Shown: positions 53,171 to 61,209 of the stretch, piece by piece
Layout: each line of letters opens with the position of its first letter
Position numbering within the stretch: the first letter of the stretch is position 1
Source: Nocardia stercoris
GTDB lineage: Bacteria; Actinomycetota; Actinomycetes; Mycobacteriales; Mycobacteriaceae
Length of the DNA: 64,000 nt
Direction of reading: 5' to 3'
NCBI RefSeq assembly: GCF_003696265.1
Contig: NZ_RFFH01000002.1
Location: 1 to 64,000, forward strand
Notes under the pieces: model-generated
The model's database searches: none
Told to the model about the DNA's origin: nothing
The model's input: only the letters and a program-made list of their open reading frames with translations
Translations under genes and position numbers: made by a program

Positions 53171-55003
53171 CTAGCCCAGACGCTCCTTCAGAGCCTCGAA
53201 CTCGTCACGCAGACCGGACGGCAGCCGGTCACCGATGAACTCGAACCACTCCTCGACCAGCGGGACCTCGCGGCGCCACTCGTTCAGGTCCACCTTCAGC
53301 GCCTCGTCGACGTCGGCCAGGACCACGTCCAGACCCTCCAGGTCCAGGTCGCCCGCGGTGGGCACGTTACCGATCGGGGTGGCGACCGCGTCGGCCTTGC
53401 CCTCGATCCGGTTGACGACCCACTCCAGCACGCGGGAGTTCTCGCCGAATCCGGGCCACAGGAAGCGGCCGTCCTCGCCGCGCCGGAACCAGTTGACGTA
53501 GAAGATCTTCGGCAGCTTGGTGGCGTCGGCGTTCTTGCCCAGGTTGATCCAGTGCGCCAGGTAGTCGCCCACGTGGTAGCCCATGAACGGCAGCATGGCC
53601 ATCGGGTCGCGGCGGACGGTACCGACCTTGCCCTCGGCGGCCGCGGTCTGCTCGGAGCCCACGGTGGCACCCATGAACACACCGTGCTGCCAGTCGAAGG
53701 ACTCGGTCACCAGCGGGATGGTGGTCTTGCGACGGCCACCGAACAGGATCGCCGAGATCGGCACACCCTGCGGGTCGTCCCACTCCGGGGCCAGGGTCGG
53801 GCACTGCGCCATCGGGGTGCAGTACCGCGAGTTCGGGTGAGCGGCCAGCGTCTCGGTCTCCCGCAGGTACCAGTCGTTGCCCTTCCAGTCGATCAGGTGG
53901 TCGGGCTCGCCCTCGAGGCCCTCCCACCACACGTCGCCGTCGTCGGTCAGCGCGACGTTGGTGTAGACGGTGTTGCCGGCCTCGACGGTCTTCATGGCGT
54001 TCGGGTTCGAGCTGTGGTTGGTGCCGGGCGCGACACCGAAGAAACCGAACTCCGGGTTGACCGCGTACAGGCGGCCGTCGGCGCCGAACCGCATCCAGGC
54101 GATGTCGTCGCCGAGGGTCTCCGCGCGCCAGCCCGGAACGGTCGGCTGCAGCATGGCGAGGTTGGTCTTACCGCAGGCGCTGGGGAACGCGGCCGCGATG
54201 TAGTAGTTCTTGTTCTCGGGCGAGATCAGCTTGAGGATCAGCATGTGCTCGGCGAGCCAGCCCTCGTCGTGCGCCATGGCCGAGGCGATGCGCAGCGAGT
54301 AGCACTTCTTGCCCAGCAGCGCGTTGCCGCCGTAACCCGAACCGTAGGACCAGATTTCGCGGTCCTCGGGGAAGTGGGTGATGTACTTGGTGTCGTTGCA
54401 GGGCCACGGCACGTCGGCCTCGCCCTCGGCCAGCGGGGCACCCACCGAGTGCAGCGCCTTCACGAACGGCTTGTCGGTGCCGAGCTTCTCGAGCGCGGCG
54501 GTGCCGGCGCGGGTCATGACGCGCATGGAGACGACCACGTACTCGGAGTCGGTGATCTCGACGCCCAGCTTCGGGTCCTCGGCGCCCAGCGGGCCCATAC
54601 AGAACGGCACCACGTACATGGTGCGGCCCTTCATGCTGCCGCGGTACAGCTCGGTCATGGTGGCGCGCATCTCGGCCGGGTCGACCCAGTTGTTGGTGGG
54701 GCCGGCGTCGGCCTCGTTGCGCGAGCAGATGTAGGTGCGCGACTCGACACGCGCCACGTCGGACGGGTCGGACAGCGCCAGGAAGGAGTTCGGCTTCTTC
54801 GACTCGTTGAGTTTCTTGAAGGTCCCGGCCTCGACCAGTTGCGTGGTCAGCCTGTCCCATTCGGCGTCGGAGCCGTCGGACCAGACGACGCGGTCGGGCT
54901 GAGTCAGCTCTGCGACCTCCTGCACCCAGGCGAGCAGACCGGCGTGCTTGGTCGGTGCGGTGCCATCGGATCCGTGAAGACCAGGAATGGTCGCAGAAGT
55001 CAT
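53171..55003 (-). CDS. pckA: phosphoenolpyruvate carboxykinase (GTP)
   Basis: Converts oxaloacetate and GTP to PEP, CO2 and GDP, the link from TCA intermediates to gluconeogenesis. The 610-residue length and sequence match the GTP class: substrate-binding [22 protein letters not shown] segment, the kinase-1a P-loop [18 protein letters not shown] with the reactive Cys of this class, the metal-site region [13 protein letters not shown] and [14 protein letters not shown], and the guanine-binding part [17 protein letters not shown]. The ATG at 55003 has CAGGAGAG 5-7 bp upstream; the longer open frame to 55192 is the promoter region. M. tuberculosis pckA (Rv0211) also follows two GTPase-type genes. 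Strong codon bias suggests high expression. Confidence 0.97.
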   Translation of the reverse strand: MTSATIPGLHGSDGTAPTKHAGLLAWVQEVAELTQPDRVVWSDGSDAEWDRLTTQLVEAGTFKKLNESKKPNSFLALSDPSDVARVESRTYICSRNEADAGPTNNWVDPAEMRATMTELYRGSMKGRTMYVVPFCMGPLGAEDPKLGVEITDSEYVVVSMRVMTRAGTAALEKLGTDKPFVKALHSVGAPLAEGEADVPWPCNDTKYITHFPEDREIWSYGSGYGGNALLGKKCYSLRIASAMAHDEGWLAEHMLILKLISPENKNYYIAAAFPSACGKTNLAMLQPTVPGWRAETLGDDIAWMRFGADGRLYAVNPEFGFFGVAPGTNHSSNPNAMKTVEAGNTVYTNVALTDDGDVWWEGLEGEPDHLIDWKGNDWYLRETETLAAHPNSRYCTPMAQCPTLAPEWDDPQGVPISAILFGGRRKTTIPLVTESFDWQHGVFMGATVGSEQTAAAEGKVGTVRRDPMAMLPFMGYHVGDYLAHWINLGKNADATKLPKIFYVNWFRRGEDGRFLWPGFGENSRVLEWVVNRIEGKADAVATPIGNVPTAGDLDLEGLDVVLADVDEALKVDLNEWRREVPLVEEWFEFIGDRLPSGLRDEFEALKERLG

Positions 55004-55266
55004 GAAAACTCTCCTGAGTAAGGCGGCTTCGAGCGGCGTGAGTCCGAACGAGGCCACCGTGGCGACGGACCCCCGCACCACCTTGCCAGCAGCACGCCCC
55101 GGCTGGGCGGCGTACAAGGACGAAGCGGACGCCCAGGTTTCCTTTGATATAGAGGTTAACGCGGTATGACGCGATCTGCGGAACGGGGTCACCCGCCACC
55201 TACGGGCCCGAGATCAGCGGTAATGCGGTGCGCCACGCCATGAAGCACCATCCGGGCACCGGCGTG

Positions 55267-56775
55267 TCATGACATTTCGACGCCCCGGGCGATTCGCGCG
55301 GCGTTGTCGGTCAGGGCCGCGGCCACGACAGTGAGATCTCGGTCACATGCGGCGAGCTGGGCGGGCTGCTGGGCGCGCATTTGACGCAATTGCGACTCGA
55401 CTTCGGCGAGCCGATGCTGGTCGGCGACCGCCCGCGCGGTGGTCAAGCGGACGACGTCATCGGTGAACCGGGACTCCGCTCCGACCAGCCGGGTCGAGAC
55501 CCGTTGTTCCAGCTGGGCCTTCACATTGACCAGCGCGTCCGCCGCCCACTGACGCAGATGCGCCTGCTGGGCGAGCTGTCCCCGCGCGCGCACCACCCAG
55601 TACGCGATACCACCGCCCAGGAGCAAGGTCACCGGCATGCTGGCGTAGTTCAGCGTCGGCACCAGCGCCAGCGGCGCCACCACCAGCCGGCCCAGGCCGA
55701 AACCAGCCGAGGCGCCCAGCGCGACCATCAGATGATCCTCGACACCACGATGCCGTGGTTCCGGTCCGGGCCCCGCCGAGGGCGGCGGGTCGATCCGGGC
55801 AGCCAGCGGCGCGACCGGTTCGGCATCGGGCGGGGTGAGACCCCGGGCGATCTCGGCCAGGCGGCGGGCCGCGACCTCGTCCAACTCGGCCGCGAGGGTG
55901 TGCACCGTGGCCTCGAGCTGCCCGGGATAGTCCCGGACCGCGGACGGGCCCAGGCGTTCCACCTCGGCGCGGGACGCGGCGTGCAAGGCGCGGATGCGGG
56001 CCCCGACCTCGTGCAACAGGTCCACCCGCGCCAGTTGCAGCTGATTACGCAGGGCCGACATCGCCTGCGCCCGCCCGCCGTCGCGGCCCGCGAGCAGCAC
56101 CGCGCGCTGTTCCCGCAGCCGCGCCTCCTCGGTCCCGGACCGCAGGGCCTGCACCTGTTCCTCGATCCGCACCCGGGTAGCGGTCAGCACCTGCTCGACG
56201 GTCACCGACGGCTGCCGATCGGCCGTGCCCGCGACCTCGACCAGTGCCGCGTGCAGCGCGGTCAGCCCGGACCGGTCCAGCAGCGTGGCGTCAGCCGCGG
56301 TCCGCGCGGCCGCCGCCAGCCGGGCCGAGACCGGCACGATCCGGACCGCCCCGGCGACCGGGCCCAGCACCGCCGCGGCCTCCGCCTGTGTCGTCCGCCA
56401 CTGTGGATGCGCGTGAATCCCGTCCAGCGCGAACACCATTCGCGTCCGATTCGCGGCGAGCCATCCCACCAGGTTCAGGGTCGCGGCCCCGACACTGCCG
56501 CCCGCGTCCAACAGAATCAGGGCCGCCGGCGGCGGCGCGGGAGCCGATTCGTGCTGCGGTACCGGCGGATCCACCAGGGTGACCTGCGGCGCACACCGCG
56601 CGAGCTCGGCGCGCAATTGCCGCGAGTTCGCGTCCGACGGCCCGAACGCGACGACCGGTACGGCCCGCCCGCCGTCGGACAGCGATCGCAGCAGCGCGAG
56701 ACCCTGCGGATTCCAGCGTCCGACCACGGCCCGCGCCTCGGCGGGCAGCTCCGCGACCGGGTCAGAGGCCGGCAC
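55267..56775 (-). CDS. membrane-anchored GTPase-like partner protein, Rv0210-like
   Basis: A 502-residue protein overlapping the upstream GTPase gene by 14 bp. The first 170 residues look like a GTPase fold that has lost its P-loop: a beta strand and loop VPVVAFGPSDANSRQLRAEL, the G3-like ALILLDAGGSVG, a strand MVFALDGIHAHPQW where NKxD would be, and a G5-like VRIVPVSARLA. About 190-340 is helical and coiled-coil-like (RVRIEEQVQALRSGTEEARL). Two hydrophobic segments follow at about 350-400, then a coiled-coil C-terminus (ESQLRQMRAQQPAQLAACDR). The order GTPase fold, helical bundle, membrane hairpin, coiled coil resembles the bacterial dynamin family, which is inference. M. tuberculosis Rv0210 is the positional counterpart. 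Start GTG 56775. Confidence 0.75.
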   Translation of the reverse strand: MPASDPVAELPAEARAVVGRWNPQGLALLRSLSDGGRAVPVVAFGPSDANSRQLRAELARCAPQVTLVDPPVPQHESAPAPPPAALILLDAGGSVGAATLNLVGWLAANRTRMVFALDGIHAHPQWRTTQAEAAAVLGPVAGAVRIVPVSARLAAAARTAADATLLDRSGLTALHAALVEVAGTADRQPSVTVEQVLTATRVRIEEQVQALRSGTEEARLREQRAVLLAGRDGGRAQAMSALRNQLQLARVDLLHEVGARIRALHAASRAEVERLGPSAVRDYPGQLEATVHTLAAELDEVAARRLAEIARGLTPPDAEPVAPLAARIDPPPSAGPGPEPRHRGVEDHLMVALGASAGFGLGRLVVAPLALVPTLNYASMPVTLLLGGGIAYWVVRARGQLAQQAHLRQWAADALVNVKAQLEQRVSTRLVGAESRFTDDVVRLTTARAVADQHRLAEVESQLRQMRAQQPAQLAACDRDLTVVAAALTDNAARIARGVEMS

Positions 56776-57838
56776 CGCTCATCCGTTCCCACAGCTGGAC
56801 ATACCCGTTGTGCACCCGGACCGCGGCCCGCCGCGCGGCGGGCGGCAGATCGCTCGCCACCACGGCCCGCCAGCGCCGGGCGCGGGTCAGCGCGTCGTCG
56901 GCGTCGGCCGGGTACGGCTGGGGATAACCGGCACCGAGGTGCCGGACCTCGGGCTGGGCCAGGCCCGCGCACAGTCCCAGCCACTTCGCTTCGGTACCCG
57001 CCAGATAGTCCTCGATCAGTTCCCGGGCCCCGCCGGACACCGCACGCGCCGCGATCCGGGCCAGCTCGTCGAGGAATTCGCCGCCGCGACGGGCGGTGAC
57101 CTGCTCGTAGCGGGTGTGCAGTTCGGCGTACAACTCGTCGATGCCCGACCCCGCGTGCAGCACCTGCAGCAGGCTCTGCGGGCCCAGATCCGGCTGGTGA
57201 CGCAGGGCGGCGAGGGCGCAGGCCACGCCGTAGAGCCCCCAGCGGTCCAGCAGCGCGGCCCGGTCGTCCACGTCGGTGCCCGCCGTGGCCGCCGTGAACA
57301 GTTCGGGCGTGAGGGTGAGCGAATCCGCGGCGGCGGTGTGCCGGGCCAGGACGGTCAGTTCGTGCTGGTCGGGGATGCCCGCCCGGGTGCGGGCCGCGAG
57401 GTCGGCCACCACCGGAAACACCGGCATCGCGATGCCGCGGGCGCACTGGCCGGCGGTCGCGACCACCTCCGACCAGCCGGTTCCCACCGCGTCGGCCTTG
57501 TTGAGCACCACCACCGTGCGGTCGGCGGGCAGTGTGGCCAGCACGCCGCGATCCCCGTCCCGCAGGGCACCACCCAGGACGTAGACGATCAGGTCCGCGT
57601 CCAGGACCGGCACCGGCACGTCCGGTTCGTCGACCGGCGGGGTCTCCTCGGCGGACAGCAGGGCCAGCGCCCGCAACAGCGTCGACTTACCGGCCCGGGC
57701 CCGCCCGGTCACCTGGATCCGCAGTGGCCGCCGCCACGCGGCGACCGCGGCGAGCACCTGATCGACCGGGGCGCGGTCACCGCCGGTGCGCAGCCGTTCG
57801 ACGAGCCGATCCAGCTCGGGTGCAGCGGTTGTGGACAC
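56762..57838 (-). CDS. GTPase, dynamin-like or Era-like, Rv0209-like
   Basis: A 358-residue soluble GTPase. G1 is IQVTGRARAGKSTLL (Gly45 to Thr53, Lys51), the G3 region lies in LDADLIVYVLGG, and G4 is VVLNKADAVG (Asn113, Asp116). The rest is mostly helical, with LHTRYEQVTARRGGEFLDEL and a final HNGYVQLWERMSGAGL. I chose the GTG at 57838, nine bases downstream of an in-frame GTG at 57847 that overlaps the AAGGGG ribosome-binding site. Its stop lies 14 bp inside the next gene, so the GTPase and its P-loop-less partner are translated together. This pair precedes pckA here and in M. tuberculosis. Role unknown; membrane remodelling is one possibility. Confidence 0.82.
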   Translation of the reverse strand: MSTTAAPELDRLVERLRTGGDRAPVDQVLAAVAAWRRPLRIQVTGRARAGKSTLLRALALLSAEETPPVDEPDVPVPVLDADLIVYVLGGALRDGDRGVLATLPADRTVVVLNKADAVGTGWSEVVATAGQCARGIAMPVFPVVADLAARTRAGIPDQHELTVLARHTAAADSLTLTPELFTAATAGTDVDDRAALLDRWGLYGVACALAALRHQPDLGPQSLLQVLHAGSGIDELYAELHTRYEQVTARRGGEFLDELARIAARAVSGGARELIEDYLAGTEAKWLGLCAGLAQPEVRHLGAGYPQPYPADADDALTRARRWRAVVASDLPPAARRAAVRVHNGYVQLWERMSGAGL

Positions 57839-58065
57839 GGACGACACCCCCTTCCCCGGGGATTCTGTCAGACCGATGCCCAGGTCGGCGGTGCCCGGCC
57901 AGTCCGGCCCGCGACTTTCGGTGATAAATCGGACATCGGGCGCGCGGCGACCCCGGTGGGGACTGTCACCGCAGGTAGAGTCCGTAACCCGGAACGAACG
58001 GCCACACCGAAGACGGCCAGGCACGCGACGAGCAGTCGGTCGCGCCGGACAACAAGGAGGTTGTC

Positions 58066-59457
58066 ATGACCGCCACCGACAACGCCGCCGGGAAGGTCAC
58101 CGCCGCACCGAAAGCCACCGGCAATGTCACCGCGGTCGTCGAACGTATCGCGCTCGGCGCCGACCGGCCGCTGGTCCGTTCCGACGATCCGTTCTTCGAT
58201 CCGCCCGCCGGATTCGCCGCCGACGCGCCCGGGACCGTGCTGCGCCACCGGGAGGTCGAGACCGCGTTCCTCGGCGTGATCCCGCAGCGAGTGTCGGCCT
58301 GGCAGTTGCTGTATCGCAGCACCGACCTGCACGGCGAACCCGATATCGCGATGACCACGGTGCTACTGCCCGACGCCGCCGGCGCGCTGCCCGACGGCCG
58401 GCGGCCGGTGCTGGCCTTCCAATCCGCGATCGACGCCGTGGACGAGAAGTGCGCACCGTCGTATGCGCTGCGGCGCGGCGGCTGGGTGCCCGGCTCGATC
58501 ACGCAGGTCGAATGGCTGTTGATCGCGCAGGCCCTGCGTCGCGGCTGGGTGGTGAGTGTCGCCGATCACGAGGGCGCGGGCGGTCACTTCCTGGCTCCGC
58601 GCGGATCGGGGTATGTCGCGCTGGACGGCGTCCGGGCGGCGCTGGGGTTCAAGCCGCTCGGCCTCGAGGCCAACGCACCCATCGCGACCTGGGGATATTC
58701 CGGTGGTGGGTTGGCTGCGTCCTGGGTGGCCGAGCTGGCGCCCGCATACGCGCCGGAACTCGACCTGGTGGGCGCGGTGCTCGGCGCGCCGATCGGCGAC
58801 CCCGTCGAGGTGTTCCTTCGCCTCAACGGCGGCCCGTTCGCCGGCCTGCCGACGATTGCCCTCGCGGGCTTGCGGCACATCTACCCCGCCTTCGCCCGGG
58901 TTGTCGACACCGAGATGACACCGGCGGGCCGACAGATCATCGACTACGCGAGTCGTCTCACACCCTTCCAGGCCGTGCGCCGGCTGCGCGACCACGACTT
59001 CGGCGACAACCTGCGCCGCCCGGTCCGGGAGGTGCTGACCGATCCGGGCATCCGGGCCGTCTTCGACGATCTCCGGCCCGGAGCCACCGCACCGGACTGC
59101 CCGGTCCTGGTGATCCAGCCGCAGCGGGACCAGGTGATCGCGACGACCGCGGTCGACGGCCAGGTGGACCGGTACCGGCGGGCCGGTGCCGAGGTCACCT
59201 ACCTGTGCGACCGGGCCAGCGAGCATCTGTCCCTGCTGCCGCTGTCGGTGCCGCTCACCCTGGACTGGCTCGCCGACCGAGTGGCCGGCAAACCGGTCGA
59301 GGACACGGGTACCCACTCCACGGCGGTGGTCCTGGATCCGCGCAACTGGCTCGGTTACGTCGAATTGGCCACTACCGCAATACGTATCGTCATCGGCCGG
59401 CCGCTGCGCCGGCCGATGACGGCGGCGCCGGCCCGGAGACTGCGCCTGGTCGCGTGA
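58066..59457 (+). CDS. secretory lipase family (LIP) alpha/beta hydrolase
   Basis: A 463-residue hydrolase of the secretory lipase family. The nucleophile elbow is TWGYSGGGLAASWVAEL with Ser212, and upstream landmarks are SVADHEGAGGHFLAPRGSGY and SAWQLLYRSTDLHGEPDIAM; the Asp (VLVIQPQRDQVIA) and His (RASEHLSLLPL) follow in order. No clear signal peptide: the N-terminus (MTATDNAAGKVTAAPKATGN) is Ala/Thr-rich and polar, so the enzyme may be cytosolic or leave by another route. The ATG at 58066 follows AAGGAGG, the strongest ribosome-binding site in the window. Mycobacterial relatives hydrolyse fatty-acid esters. Divergent from the GTPase gene. Confidence 0.88.
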   Translation: MTATDNAAGKVTAAPKATGNVTAVVERIALGADRPLVRSDDPFFDPPAGFAADAPGTVLRHREVETAFLGVIPQRVSAWQLLYRSTDLHGEPDIAMTTVLLPDAAGALPDGRRPVLAFQSAIDAVDEKCAPSYALRRGGWVPGSITQVEWLLIAQALRRGWVVSVADHEGAGGHFLAPRGSGYVALDGVRAALGFKPLGLEANAPIATWGYSGGGLAASWVAELAPAYAPELDLVGAVLGAPIGDPVEVFLRLNGGPFAGLPTIALAGLRHIYPAFARVVDTEMTPAGRQIIDYASRLTPFQAVRRLRDHDFGDNLRRPVREVLTDPGIRAVFDDLRPGATAPDCPVLVIQPQRDQVIATTAVDGQVDRYRRAGAEVTYLCDRASEHLSLLPLSVPLTLDWLADRVAGKPVEDTGTHSTAVVLDPRNWLGYVELATTAIRIVIGRPLRRPMTAAPARRLRLVA

Positions 59458-59515
59458 GCGAGGGCACAGCCGCTACTCGCGGTCGATTGCCGGGTTGCTC
59501 GCGGAGTACTGGACA

Positions 59516-60316
59516 ATGAAGGGTGTGAACGACGCCCCGAACCACGCCACGCCCGACACCACCGCCGGGACGGGGCGCCCCGCCACCGGTGCGCGCCCCG
59601 ACGGCCGGTCCCGCATCTATCCCCGGGTCACGAGCTTCCGGCAGCGGTCGGGCGCGGTGTCGCCCGCTCGGCAGGCCGCGTGGGAGCGGATGTGGCCGCG
59701 AATCGGCGGGAACGTCTCCGACGACCCGCTGGACGCGACCGCTTGGTTCGGTCGGGAAGCGCCGCTGGTCGTGGAGATCGGCGTCGGCACCGGGATCGCG
59801 ACCGCGGCCATGGCGCAGGCCGAGCCCGAGTTCAACCTGATCGGGATCGAGGTCTACCGGCCGGGCATGGCGGTGCTGGTGCAGCGCATGGAGAACGAGG
59901 GGATCGACAATATTCGTCTCTTGCGCGGTGACGCCGTCGACGTACTCGAGCACATGATCGCGCCCGGTTCCCTGACCGGTGTGCGAGTGTTCTTCCCGGA
60001 CCCGTGGCCCAAGGCCCGCCACCACAAGCGCCGGCTGATCCAGCCCGCGACCGCGGCGCTGATCGCGAACCGGCTGCGGCCCGGCGGCATCCTGCACGTG
60101 GCCACCGACCACGCCGACTACGCCGAGTGGATCGCCGAGGTGGGCGCGGGCGAACCCCTGTTCACCGGCCTGAGCCCACACGCCGGCGGCAGCGAGGAGC
60201 TGCTGCGCAAGCACGCGCCGATCAGTGTGGAACGACCGGTGACCAAATTCGAGGGCAGGGCGCACGTCGCGGGCAGCGCGATTACCGAGCTCGTCTGGGG
60301 GAAGATCGAGTCGTGA
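59516..60316 (+). CDS. trmB: tRNA (guanine-N7-)-methyltransferase
   Basis: Methylates G46 of tRNA. A 266-residue protein with an N-terminal basic arm (GRSRIYPRVTSFRQRSGAVS), SAM motif LVVEIGVGTGIATAAMAQAE, and the TrmB signature FFPDPWPKARHHKRRLIQPA. It ends GRAHVAGSAITELVWGKIES. I chose ATG 59516 with GGAG 9 bp upstream; a GTG at 59525 is an alternative. The stop overlaps the NYN gene start by 4 bp (GTGA). The trmB-NYN-mmpL3 order is conserved in mycobacteria (Rv0208c-Rv0207c-Rv0206c). Confidence 0.95.
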   Translation: MKGVNDAPNHATPDTTAGTGRPATGARPDGRSRIYPRVTSFRQRSGAVSPARQAAWERMWPRIGGNVSDDPLDATAWFGREAPLVVEIGVGTGIATAAMAQAEPEFNLIGIEVYRPGMAVLVQRMENEGIDNIRLLRGDAVDVLEHMIAPGSLTGVRVFFPDPWPKARHHKRRLIQPATAALIANRLRPGGILHVATDHADYAEWIAEVGAGEPLFTGLSPHAGGSEELLRKHAPISVERPVTKFEGRAHVAGSAITELVWGKIES

Positions 60317-61056
60317 ACGAACTGACTTCCGAGGTCATCGACGTCAGCGACATCGTCCACGGCGCACCCCGCCGCGGGTCCGGGATCGGCATGGTTCCCG
60401 GGCTGGCGGGAGGGCCCGACGTCCGGCGGGTGTTGCTGGTGTGGGACGCGCCCAACCTGGACATGGGCCTGGGTGCCATCCTGGGCGGCCGCCCGACCGC
60501 CGCGTACCGGCCGCGGTTCGACGCGCTGGGTCGCTGGCTGCTCGCCCGCACCGCCGAACTGAGTGTGGGCTCCCCCACCCGGGTGGAGGCCGAGGCGACG
60601 GTCTTCACCAATATCGCGCCCGGCACCGCCGACGTGGTCCGACCGTGGGTCGAAGCGCTGCGCAACGTCGGATACGCGGTGTTCGCCAAGCCCAAGATCG
60701 ACGAGGATTCCGACGTCGACTCCGACATGCTCGCGCACATCGAAATGCGCCGTCGCGGAGCGGGACTGGCCGGAATCATGGTCGCCTCCGCCGACGGCCA
60801 AGCGTTCCGGGAACCGCTCGAGGAGATCGCGGCCACCGGAGTTCCGGTCCAGGTACTGGGATTCCGCGAGCACGCGAGCTGGGCGGTGACTTCCGATATC
60901 CTCGAATTCATCGACCTCGAGGACATTCCGAGTGTGTTCCGCGAACCACTGCCGCGAGTGAGCCTCGAGTCGCTGCCCGACGAGGGTGCCTGGCTGCAGC
61001 CGTTCCGACCGCTGTCCGCCCTGCTCACCTCCCGCCCCGCGCAAGGAGTCGCGTAG
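60313..61056 (+). CDS. NYN-domain protein, putative ribonuclease
   Basis: A 247-residue protein starting at GTG 60313, overlapping trmB by 4 bp. The NYN fold is shown by VRRVLLVWDAPNLDMGLGAI (the acid-rich first strand), AKPKIDEDSDVDSDMLAHIE with several Asp residues, and GIMVASADGQAFREPLEEIA, which together place the acidic catalytic residues of a PIN-like nuclease. The C-terminal 60 residues (WAVTSDILEFIDLEDIPSVF) contact the rest of the fold in relatives. RNA cleavage is predicted for the superfamily, not shown. M. tuberculosis Rv0207c is the homologue. Sits between trmB and mmpL3. Confidence 0.88.
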   Translation: MNELTSEVIDVSDIVHGAPRRGSGIGMVPGLAGGPDVRRVLLVWDAPNLDMGLGAILGGRPTAAYRPRFDALGRWLLARTAELSVGSPTRVEAEATVFTNIAPGTADVVRPWVEALRNVGYAVFAKPKIDEDSDVDSDMLAHIEMRRRGAGLAGIMVASADGQAFREPLEEIAATGVPVQVLGFREHASWAVTSDILEFIDLEDIPSVFREPLPRVSLESLPDEGAWLQPFRPLSALLTSRPAQGVA

Positions 61057-61209
61057 ATGCTCACGGCCTCCGCGCCCTGCTTACAGCGGTGCCCGTCGGG
61101 CACCCTCGGCGGGGCCGAATTCTCGCGCGTCGCAGTGGCATTGCTGCGCGGAGAGTCGGAGCCGCCAGCCGGGGCGCTCACGTCCCGCTCCGTCGAAGGA
61201 GTCTGTTAA
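61057..61209 (+). CDS. possible 50-residue peptide exactly between the NYN gene and mmpL3
   Basis: A frame from ATG 61057, directly after the NYN stop, runs 50 codons to TAA at 61207-61209, directly before the mmpL3 GTG. All three are in the same reading frame. It reads MLTASAPCLQRCPSGTLGGA then EFSRVAVALLRGESEPPAGA and ends SRSVEGVC. A small hairpin GGTGCCCG-T-CGGGCACC lies at 61088-61104. The frame may be a translated coupling peptide or just a spacer containing the mmpL3 ribosome-binding site GAAGGAG. No family recognised. Confidence 0.35.
   Translation: MLTASAPCLQRCPSGTLGGAEFSRVAVALLRGESEPPAGALTSRSVEGVC

Noticed and set aside
55004..55192. N-terminal extension of pckA to 55192
   Set aside because: The added 63 residues are not PEPCK-like, and a clear ribosome-binding site precedes ATG 55003.
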